DNA from: Curtobacterium sp. GC_Cur_3
Lineage (GTDB): Bacteria > Actinomycetota > Actinomycetes > Actinomycetales > Microbacteriaceae
Direction: 5' to 3'
Length of the DNA stretch: 64,000 bases
NCBI RefSeq assembly: GCF_026544205.1
Contig: NZ_JALNUI010000015.1
Coordinates: forward strand, 31,821-95,820
The notes beneath the pieces were generated by a model. It was given only the letters and a program-made list of their open reading frames with translations. It had not been told where the DNA came from and searched no databases. Position numbers and translations under genes: made by a program. This document shows positions 57,306 through 64,000 of this stretch, piece after piece (position 1 is the stretch's first letter; each line of letters starts with the position of its first letter).

Positions 57306-59000
57306 TCAGGCGGAGCGGCCCGCCACCTCGAGCAGTTCGCGGGCGTGCTCCATGCCGCTGGCGCTGTCGCCGAGGCCGGAGAGCAGCCTGGCCATCTCCT
57401 GCAGCCGGTCGTCGCCCTCGAGGCGCCGCACGCTCGACGACGTCACCGCGCCGCTGGCGTCCTTCACGACGTTGAGGTGGTTGTTCGCGAACGCCGCGAC
57501 CTGGGCCAGGTGCGTGACGACGATGACCTGCGTGCGTTCGGCGAGCGCTGCCAGTCGACGACCGATCTCGATCGCGGCGGCACCACCGACGCCGGCGTCC
57601 ACCTCGTCGAACACGAAGGTCGGCACCGTCGTGCTGCCGGCCATGACGACCTCGATCGCGAGCATCACGCGGGAGAGCTCGCCGCCGGACGCACCCTTGC
57701 CGATCGGTCGCGGGTCGGTGCCCGAGTGCGGCTGGAGCAGGATCGCGACCTGGTCTCGGCCGTGGCGTCGGTACTCGCCGGCGTCGGTGACCTCGACCAC
57801 CAGGGTCGCGCCGCCCATCGCCAGCGTCTTCAACTCGGCGGTGACGCGCTTGGCCAGGTCGGTCGCGGCCTTCGAGCGCGCCGAGGTGAGCGCAGACGCC
57901 GCCGCCGCGAGGGACTGCTCGTCCTGCTCGACGGCCTGCTGCAGGGCGACGATGCGGTCGTCGTCACCATCGAGTTCGAGCAGCCGGTTCGAGGCCCGCT
58001 CGCCGAACGCGATGACGTCGTCGACGGTCTCGCCGTACTTCCGCGCCAGGGCGGACAGGACCGCGCGGCGCTCGTTGATGAGTTCGAGGTCGTGGCCGGC
58101 TTCGGGCTCGAGCGAACCGAGGTAGCTCGACAGGCTGGCCGAGGCCTCGCTCGCCTGGATCCCGAGTTCGGTGAGCTGCTCGAGGACGGGCTGCAGGGTG
58201 CTGTCGGCGTTCACGACCCGTTCGACGGCGCGACGGGCGGCTTCGACGAGGCCGATCACGTCCGCGACGCCGTCCAGGGACTCGGACGAGATGGACTCGT
58301 GCGCCAGGCCCGCTGAGAGTCGGAGCTCCTCGAGGTTGCCGAGTCGCTCTGCGCGTTCCGCGAGCTCGGCGTCCTCGCCGGGCTGGGGTGCTGCGGCCTC
58401 GATCTCGTCAGAGGCCGCGCGCAACCGAGCGGCCTCGGCGAGCCGGTCGTCGCGGTCTCGCGTCAGGGTCTCGAGTTCGGCGGCGTGCTCCTGCCAGGCG
58501 TCGTACGCGGTGACGTACTTCCGCAGCGCCTTCTCGACCGTGGCGCCGCCGAAGCCGTCGAGCGCCGCGCGCTGTGCGGTGGACGACGTCAGGCGGATCT
58601 GGTCGGACTGCCCGTGGACGGTGACGAGCTGGTCCGCGAGTTCCCCGAGGACGGCGACAGGGGCGCTCCGGCCACCGACCGTGGCGCGGCTGCGACCTTC
58701 GGCCGAGACGGTGCGGGTGAGGATCAGCTCGCCGTCCTCCAACGCGCCGCCGGCGTCCTCGACGCGGTCGGCGACCGTGGCGTGGTCCGGCACGTGCCAG
58801 CGGCCCTCGACGACGGCGCTCGAGGCACCACGGCGGACGGAACCGGCGTCGGCGCGCGCGCCGAGCAGCAGCCCGAGGGCCGTGACGATCATGGTCTTGC
58901 CGGCGCCGGTCTCCCCCGTGACGACGGTGAAGCCGGGGCCGAGCTCGAGGGTGGCCTCGCCGATCACGCCGAGGTCGGCGATGGAGATCTCCTCGATCAC
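57306..59000 (-). CDS. recN: DNA repair protein RecN
   Basis: 564 residues from a GTG at 59000, which overlaps the nadK stop by 4 bp (GTGA). Walker [12 protein letters not shown] signature SGGELSR, Walker [11 protein letters not shown], and long coiled-coil arms in the middle make an SMC-like protein. It acts early in double-strand break repair. Translationally coupled to nadK. Confidence 0.93.
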   Translation of the reverse strand: MIEEISIADLGVIGEATLELGPGFTVVTGETGAGKTMIVTALGLLLGARADAGSVRRGASSAVVEGRWHVPDHATVADRVEDAGGALEDGELILTRTVSAEGRSRATVGGRSAPVAVLGELADQLVTVHGQSDQIRLTSSTAQRAALDGFGGATVEKALRKYVTAYDAWQEHAAELETLTRDRDDRLAEAARLRAASDEIEAAAPQPGEDAELAERAERLGNLEELRLSAGLAHESISSESLDGVADVIGLVEAARRAVERVVNADSTLQPVLEQLTELGIQASEASASLSSYLGSLEPEAGHDLELINERRAVLSALARKYGETVDDVIAFGERASNRLLELDGDDDRIVALQQAVEQDEQSLAAAASALTSARSKAATDLAKRVTAELKTLAMGGATLVVEVTDAGEYRRHGRDQVAILLQPHSGTDPRPIGKGASGGELSRVMLAIEVVMAGSTTVPTFVFDEVDAGVGGAAAIEIGRRLAALAERTQVIVVTHLAQVAAFANNHLNVVKDASGAVTSSSVRRLEGDDRLQEMARLLSGLGDSASGMEHARELLEVAGRSA

Positions 59001-59932
59001 CGGTCGCCCCCGGTCTCCTCGTCGTCGTGCTGCGGGCCGCGCCAACCCGCGACCGGGAGCTGGAACTTCGCCACGAGGCGGTCGGTGAAGGGGGCGTCCT
59101 TGAGGCGTGCGACCCGAACGGGCTCCGGCGAGCGACGGACCTCGACGCGGGCTCCCGGGGGGAGGTCGTGCGTCCGTCGGCCGTCGCACCACAGCACGCC
59201 GACACCGCTCGTGCGGCGGAGGACCTCGATCGCCAGGACACAGTCCGGCCCGACGACGATCGGCCGGGAGAACAGCGCGTGGGCGCTCAGCGGCACCATG
59301 AGGATGGCGTCGACGTTCGGCCAGACGATGGGGCCGCCGCCCGAGAACGAGTAGGCGGTGGAGCCGGTCGGGGTGGAGACCACGACGCCGTCGCAGCCGA
59401 AGGACGACAGCGGACGACCGTCGACCTCGGTGACGACCTCGAGCATGCGCTCGCGGGAGGCCTTCTCGATGGTGGCCTCGTTGAGGGCCCACGACGAGTA
59501 GACGACCTCGTTGCCGACGACCACGTCGACCTGCAGTGCCACGCGCTCCTCGACGTTGTAGTCGCCGGAAAGTGCGCGCTGCACGGTCTCACCGAGGCCG
59601 TCCCGCTCGCTCTCGGCGAGGAACCCGACGTGGCCCAGGTTGACGCCGACCAGCGGCGCGTGGGTGCCCCGTGCGAGTTCCGCGGCGCGCAGGATCGTGC
59701 CGTCGCCGCCGAGGACGATGACGATCTCGAGGTCCTCGAGCTGGACGTCCACGCCGAGGATGTCGACCTTGCCCACCGAGGCCTCGGCCCGGCGGATGTC
59801 GGCGTACTCGTCGAAGGGCATCACCGGGGTGACACCGGCCGCGTGCAGCAGGTCGCAGACCTCGACCGCGGCGTCGATCGAGTCCCGACGACCCGTGTGC
59901 GACACGAGCAGGATGTGCCGTTCGTCGCTCAT
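58997..59932 (-). CDS. nadK: NAD kinase
   Basis: 311 residues from the ATG at 59932. GGDGTILRAAE (GGDGT), the NEATIEK and the glycine-rich STPTGSTAYSFSGGGP motifs are all present. It makes NADP. It overlaps tlyA by 4 bp upstream and recN by 4 bp downstream, a compact operon. Confidence 0.94.
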   Translation of the reverse strand: MSDERHILLVSHTGRRDSIDAAVEVCDLLHAAGVTPVMPFDEYADIRRAEASVGKVDILGVDVQLEDLEIVIVLGGDGTILRAAELARGTHAPLVGVNLGHVGFLAESERDGLGETVQRALSGDYNVEERVALQVDVVVGNEVVYSSWALNEATIEKASRERMLEVVTEVDGRPLSSFGCDGVVVSTPTGSTAYSFSGGGPIVWPNVDAILMVPLSAHALFSRPIVVGPDCVLAIEVLRRTSGVGVLWCDGRRTHDLPPGARVEVRRSPEPVRVARLKDAPFTDRLVAKFQLPVAGWRGPQHDDEETGGDR

Positions 59933-60792
59933 GGGGTTCCTTCCGCCAGTTCCGTGGCTCGGTCGATCCATTCTGTCGGATTGGACCCTGCGCCCCGCTG
60001 GAGACGCGCGACGTACTCGTGGTTGCCGTGGGTGCCGAGGATCGGCGAGGCCGCGATGCCGGCGGTCCCGAAGCCGAGGTCCCACGCGGCCCACAGCACG
60101 TTCATCAGCGCGTCGTTGCGGAGGTCGGCGTCGTGCACGATGCCCTCACGGACACCGCCGCGACCGACCTCGAACTGCGGCTTGATGAGCAGGACGTACT
60201 CGTCCGCCGGCACGGCCTCGACGAGTGCGGGCAGGACGATCCGCAGGCTGATGAAGGAGAGGTCCCCGACGACCAGGCTGGTCTCTCCGGCGACGGGGTC
60301 GAGTGCCAGGTAGTCGGCGGCCGTCAGGTTCCTGGCGTTGACGCCCTCGACCACGGTGACGCGGTCGTCGAGCCCCACGACCGGGTCGAGCTGCCCGTGC
60401 CCGACGTCGAGCGCGACCACACGTCGTGCTCCGCGGGCCAGGAGCACCTGCGTGAAGCCGCCCGTGCTCGCGCCGACGTCCAGCGCGACGCGACCCGACG
60501 GGTCCACGCCGAAGGTGTCGAGCGCGCCGACGAGCTTGAGCGCCGCACGCGACACCCACTCGTCGCCGGCGTCGACCACGATCCGGGTGTCCGCGGTGAC
60601 CGGCGTCGATGCCTTGACGACCGGAGCGCCGTCCACGCTGACACGGCCGTCCAGGATGAGCTTCGCGGCAGCGGTGCGTGACTTCGCGAGGCCGCGTGCG
60701 GCGACGGCGGCGTCGAGCCGGACCGGCGCGAGCGACGGCTGCTCGACCGTGCCCGCGGCACCGTCGGTCTGCACCGAGTCCGGGGCCGTCAT
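59929..60792 (-). CDS. tlyA: TlyA family rRNA methyltransferase / hemolysin
   Basis: 287 residues from the ATG at 60792. An S4 RNA-binding domain (LDAAVAARGLAKSRTAAAKLILDGRVSVDG) is followed by a FtsJ-like SAM domain (ALDVGASTGGFTQVLLARGA, LLIKPQFEVGR). TlyA makes 2'-O-methylcytidine in 16S and 23S rRNA, and its loss gives capreomycin resistance. Operon with nadK and recN. Confidence 0.92.
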   Translation of the reverse strand: MTAPDSVQTDGAAGTVEQPSLAPVRLDAAVAARGLAKSRTAAAKLILDGRVSVDGAPVVKASTPVTADTRIVVDAGDEWVSRAALKLVGALDTFGVDPSGRVALDVGASTGGFTQVLLARGARRVVALDVGHGQLDPVVGLDDRVTVVEGVNARNLTAADYLALDPVAGETSLVVGDLSFISLRIVLPALVEAVPADEYVLLIKPQFEVGRGGVREGIVHDADLRNDALMNVLWAAWDLGFGTAGIAASPILGTHGNHEYVARLQRGAGSNPTEWIDRATELAEGTP

Positions 60793-60799
60793 GTCGGGG

Positions 60800-60961
60800 T
60801 CAGGCACTCGCGGTGCCACCGGTCTCGAGCCGCGTGCGCAGCTCGTCGTGCAGGCCGGCGAAGACGTCGGCACGCTCGGTCAGCGGGAGTTCCTCGGCCG
60901 CTCGGGCGCGCTCGGCGATGTCGCTGGGCTGCTCCTGCTGGTCGACTGGCACGTCGGACAC
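60800..60961 (-). CDS. 53-residue protein between HAD and tlyA
   Basis: Begins at a GTG immediately after the HAD stop (1 bp apart) and ends 7 bp before tlyA. Sequence: VDQQEQPSDIAERARAAEEL near the start and DVFAGLHDELRTRLE near the end, one amphipathic helix. Similar short proteins sit in the same place in other actinobacteria. Role unknown. Confidence 0.72.
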   Translation of the reverse strand: MSDVPVDQQEQPSDIAERARAAEELPLTERADVFAGLHDELRTRLETGGTASA

Positions 60962-60962
60962 G

Positions 60963-61937
60963 CTACTCGCCGCCGTACAGCTGCGGGTCCACGTCGAGGC
61001 CGTAGATGGCCAGGCCGGAGTCCCAGATCGCCGTCGCCCCGGCGCGCAGCAGGTCCATCGCGTCGGACCCCGCCTGCTCGACCCGGACGACGTTCCGCTG
61101 CATCCGCACGGTGGCGTCGCCGACGCTGACGTAGCGGGTGCCGTCGTCAGCCGTGTGCCGGTGCGTCACGGGGTACGGCGCCGAGAGCCCACGGAGGTCC
61201 TGCAGCACGTAGGTCGGGCGGGAGCGCTCGTCGGCCGCCAGCACCTGCTTGGCCTGGTCGATCCCGGTCAGCACGAGCACGCTCGGGATGCCGGCGTCGT
61301 TGGCGCCCTTGATGTCGGTGTCGAGTCGGTCACCGATGAACAGCGGGTGCTCGCCGCCGAACCGTGCCAGGGCCGCGTCGAAGATCGGTCGTTCGGGCTT
61401 GCCCGCCACGACCGGCATCCGACCGACTGCCTGGTGCACGGCGGCGACCAGCGTGCCGTTGCCGGGCGCGATGCCGCGCTCCACCGGGATCGACCAGTCC
61501 ATGTTCGTCGCGACCCAGGGGATCTGCGGGTCCGCGAGGGCGAACGAGGCCTCGGCGAGCTGCGTCCACCCGAGGTCCGGTGAGAACCCCTGGATGACGC
61601 CTGCCGGTGCGTCGTCAGCGCTCGCGGTCACGGTGAAGCCCGCCTGCTCGACGATGCTGGTCAGTCCGATGCCGCCGATGACCAGGACCGTGGAGCCCGC
61701 TGGCACCAGGGTCTCGAGGAGCCGCACGCCGGCCTGCGACGACGTGACGACGTCGTCCGGCCCCACCTGCAGCCCGTAGCCCTCGAGGTGCTCGGCGACG
61801 TCGGACGGCCGCCGCGAGGCGTTGTTCGTGATGTAGCCCACGCGTGCGGTGCGCGACGCCTGGGTCAGGGCCTCCACCGCGTGCGGGATGGCGTTGCGGC
61901 CGCGGTAGACGACGCCGTCGAGGTCGGTGAGGACCAC
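60963..61937 (-). CDS. HAD-IIA family hydrolase
   Basis: 324 residues from a GTG at 61937, which gives VVLTDLDGVVYRG with the DxD nucleophile motif; GDRLDTDIKGANDAG carries the C-terminal acid pair. These HAD-IIA enzymes (NagD-like) remove phosphate from nucleotides or small sugars. The first residues are unusually short because no earlier in-frame start exists. It lies 31 bp after the TPR gene. Confidence 0.85.
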   Translation of the reverse strand: MVLTDLDGVVYRGRNAIPHAVEALTQASRTARVGYITNNASRRPSDVAEHLEGYGLQVGPDDVVTSSQAGVRLLETLVPAGSTVLVIGGIGLTSIVEQAGFTVTASADDAPAGVIQGFSPDLGWTQLAEASFALADPQIPWVATNMDWSIPVERGIAPGNGTLVAAVHQAVGRMPVVAGKPERPIFDAALARFGGEHPLFIGDRLDTDIKGANDAGIPSVLVLTGIDQAKQVLAADERSRPTYVLQDLRGLSAPYPVTHRHTADDGTRYVSVGDATVRMQRNVVRVEQAGSDAMDLLRAGATAIWDSGLAIYGLDVDPQLYGGE

Positions 61938-61968
61938 GTCGACGCCGTCCGTCGGCGGACGCGGGGTG

Positions 61969-63774
61969 TCAGTCGGCTGCGGACCCGTCGACGTCGCGGG
62001 GGTTGTCGTCGTCGATCTCGCCGAGGTCGTCGTCGGGCTCGTCGTCGAGGTCGTCGTCGGAGCCGGGGTCCCCGAGGGGCGAGAGCTGGTCGGGCTCGCC
62101 GGGTTCGTCGAGGTCTCCCGGCTGCTCGAGCTCGTCGGTGTCTCCGGGCTGTTCGAGCTCGTCAGCGGGCTCGTCGACTTCGAACGTTTCCTCGACCACA
62201 TCAACTGTCTCCCAAGAGTCTTCGTCGGCGACTTCGGCGAGGGCCTCTGCCGCACGATCGACACGGGCCCACCACTCGTCGGCCTCGTCCTGGCGGCCGA
62301 GCTCCTCGAGCGTGGCCGCGTAAGCACTGTAGAGCGCGGGCGACCAGGTGTACGCCGTCGACGGGTCGAGCTGTGGAATCTCCAGCTCACCGAGGGCGGC
62401 TGTGGGATTCCCGAGGTCGAGGCGTGCACCGGACATCGCGATCGCGAGTTCCACCTGCACGCCGGGCTCGAGTGCCGCGCGCTCCACCGACCGGCCGAGC
62501 TCGAGAGCCCGCTCCGGACGGCCGAGACCGCGCTCGCAGTCCACCATCATCGGGAGCTGGTCGTTGCGCCCGGAGATGCGTCGGTAGGTGCGCAGCTCAC
62601 GGAGCGCGGTGCTGAAGTCGCCGAGGCGGTAGGCGGTGATCGCTGCGGTCTCCCGGACGACCGCGACACGACCGGCACGACGGGCAGCGCTGAGGGCGTG
62701 CTGGTTCGCGAGCTCCGGGTCGTCGTCGATGAACATGGCCGCGGTGACCAGGTGACGGGCAACCCACTCGGCGTTGTCCTTGCTGAGGGTCTTCAGCTCC
62801 GTCCGAGCCTGCGGGTGCAGGTCGCGGGCCTGGACCTCCTCGGGGATCTCCGGGTCCTCGTGCCGCGGGCGGATCGAGCGGGTGCCGTACGGGTCGCGGT
62901 CTTCCCAGTCGTCGCGCGCGGCCTCGCCGAAACGAGCACCGGGCGCACGAGAGCCGTCGCCGAAGCGCTTACGGTCGTCGCCGCCGCGCGTGCTGAACTG
63001 GCCTCGGCCCTGGCTGTCCCCGTCACGACGCGGACGGTCGGAGTTGAACGGACGATCCCCATCACGACGCGGACGATCCGAGTTGAACGGACGATCCCCA
63101 TCACGACGCGGCCGATCCGAGTTGAACGGACGATCCCCATCACGACGCGGCCGATCCGAGTTGAACGGCCGATCCCCATCACGACGCGGACGATCCGAGT
63201 TGAACGGACGATCCCCATCACGACGCGGACGGTCGGAGTTGAACGGACGATCCCCGTCACGACGCGGACGATCCGAGTTGAACGGACGATCCCCGTCACG
63301 ACGCGGACGGTCGGAGTTGAACGGACGATCCCCGTCACGACGCGGACGATCCGAGTTGAACGGACGATCCCCGTCACGACGCGGCCGATCGGATCCCGAC
63401 GGACGGTCCGATCGCGGGCCACCCGACCGAGGCGGGCGGCCAGCATCATCCCGGTCTCCACGCCATGCCGGCCGGTCGGAGCGCTGTCCGCCGTCCCGGA
63501 AACCACGGCCGGGAGCGCTGTCGCGCGCCGGTCGGTCGCCGTCACGCGCAGGACGGTCACGTCGGTCGCCCTCGCGGCGCTCGAACTCACGGGGCCCGGA
63601 CGACCAGCCACCACGGCCACCGCCCTGGCCGTCACGACGGGGGGCTCCGTCACGACGGGGAGCGCCATCACGACGGGGGGCACCGTCGCCCCGAGGAGCG
63701 CTGTCCCCATCGCGACGCGGACGTTCCCCGCGCTCGTCGTCGCGGTCGTTCCGCCGTTCGTCGTCGTTCGCCAC
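61969..63774 (-). CDS. TPR protein with R/D-rich repeat head
   Basis: 601 residues from a GTG at 63774 (GAGGAG upstream). Residues 1-250 are low complexity and disordered, including ten tandem copies of a 13-residue RDGD unit (SDRPRRDGDRPFN) encoded at about 63020-63390. Residues about 300-500 are helical hairpins like TPR repeats (ELANQHALSAARRAGR). The C-terminus is a strongly acidic tail (DDDLDDEPDDDLG). Position upstream of HAD-tlyA is conserved. It may bind RNA or act in a translation-linked process (inference). Confidence 0.75.
   Translation of the reverse strand: MANDDERRNDRDDERGERPRRDGDSAPRGDGAPRRDGAPRRDGAPRRDGQGGGRGGWSSGPREFERREGDRRDRPARDGDRPARDSAPGRGFRDGGQRSDRPAWRGDRDDAGRPPRSGGPRSDRPSGSDRPRRDGDRPFNSDRPRRDGDRPFNSDRPRRDGDRPFNSDRPRRDGDRPFNSDRPRRDGDRPFNSDRPRRDGDRPFNSDRPRRDGDRPFNSDRPRRDGDRPFNSDRPRRDGDRPFNSDRPRRDGDSQGRGQFSTRGGDDRKRFGDGSRAPGARFGEAARDDWEDRDPYGTRSIRPRHEDPEIPEEVQARDLHPQARTELKTLSKDNAEWVARHLVTAAMFIDDDPELANQHALSAARRAGRVAVVRETAAITAYRLGDFSTALRELRTYRRISGRNDQLPMMVDCERGLGRPERALELGRSVERAALEPGVQVELAIAMSGARLDLGNPTAALGELEIPQLDPSTAYTWSPALYSAYAATLEELGRQDEADEWWARVDRAAEALAEVADEDSWETVDVVEETFEVDEPADELEQPGDTDELEQPGDLDEPGEPDQLSPLGDPGSDDDLDDEPDDDLGEIDDDNPRDVDGSAAD
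63020..63390. repeat. 39-bp tandem repeat (VNTR) in the TPR gene
   Basis: About nine and a half copies of a 39-bp unit that encodes 13 residues. Copies differ by single bases (CGGACGATCCG, CGGCCGATCCG or CGGACGGTCGG; CCCCAT or CCCCGT). In frame, so copy number can change without breaking the gene. Confidence 0.9.
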
Positions 63775-63917
63775 CGTTGCTCCTCATGCGTGCCGGAGCT
63801 GCTGCGCCGGCGGTCGTCCGCTGTGTCGTTGTGTGCGCCCTGCGTGACGCTGTGCCGTCCCAGTCCATCACGGACCGGGCGGCACGTCGAGTCAGGCTCG
63901 GGCGCGGAAAACAGAAA

Positions 63918-63981
63918 TGGCCACCGGCCTTCCACGAGAACGAGGGTGTCCCCTGCGAGTTCTCGATGGAGGGCCGATGGC
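63918..63981. terminator. Long bidirectional hairpin at the window edge
   Basis: A 24-bp stem with one mismatch and two G-U pairs (outer arms GGCCACCGGCC and GGCCGATGGCC on the plus strand). The minus strand continues ATTTCTGTTTTCC, the plus strand ACATCTTTTCTTACG, so it could end transcripts from either direction. No gene is seen between it and the TPR start at 63774. Confidence 0.7.
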
Positions 63982-64000
63982 CACATCTTTTCTTACGTTG

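Overview
This is a high-GC actinobacterial chromosome segment. Gene content and protein style point to the Microbacteriaceae and most resemble Curtobacterium; the genus is an impression, because no rRNA gene is present to settle it. Supporting signs are the minus-strand housekeeping run xerD-NUDIX-pyrG-recN-nadK-tlyA-HAD-TPR, a class Ib nrdHIEF operon, frequent GTG starts and DUF2510, PGPGW and DUF3516 proteins. I see no rRNA, tRNA, IS element or CRISPR array.

Layout. 0.2-9.3 kb: small redox and transport genes (PPOX-like protein, Zn-alcohol dehydrogenase, a TetR-MDR reductase unit, MOSC, a PLD-like enzyme, a DHA2 transporter, an unusual zinc-ribbon SDR). 9.4-15.6 kb: exported and small membrane proteins, a TetR/ketopantoate-reductase-like divergon with clear operators, a tyrosine phosphatase, VanZ and an SGNH lipoprotein. 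15.7-18.9 kb: a LysR regulator diverging from mesX-mesD, a folate-independent methionine synthase locus. 19-24.9 kb: a decayed DUF1648 fragment fused in frame behind a beta-lactamase-type gene, a secreted bacteriocin-like precursor with a small membrane partner, a CynX/NimT transporter and an SDR/MarR divergon.

24.9-31.1 kb is a visibly AT-richer island. It carries a proteasome-like Ntn peptidase gene preceded by what looks like a promoter, leader and terminator (attenuator) arrangement, and a 1314-residue protein with a MerR-type HTH, a PD-(D/E)XK-like region, a degenerate NTPase-like region and a long helical tail. This is the best candidate for an undescribed, possibly defence-related, system. 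The bacteriocin-like pair at 20.8-21.6 kb is the second.

31.1-35.1 kb holds nrdHIEF, whose upstream region has NrdR-like and DnaA-box-like motifs. 35.5-53.8 kb mixes transporters, oxidoreductases, regulators, RNase HI, a large DEAD/DEAH helicase and an exported protein broken by a 7-bp tandem duplication. 53.8-63.8 kb is the conserved minus-strand housekeeping run, ending in a TPR protein whose low-complexity head is encoded by a 39-bp tandem repeat.

A family of near-perfect ~42-bp palindromes (core GGTGCCAGCTGGCACC) sits at least nine times at gene ends and operon joints and probably acts as bidirectional terminators. Coordinates and starts were set by reading codons and Shine-Dalgarno-like sequences by eye. 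Functions rest on motif and family recognition without database searches.
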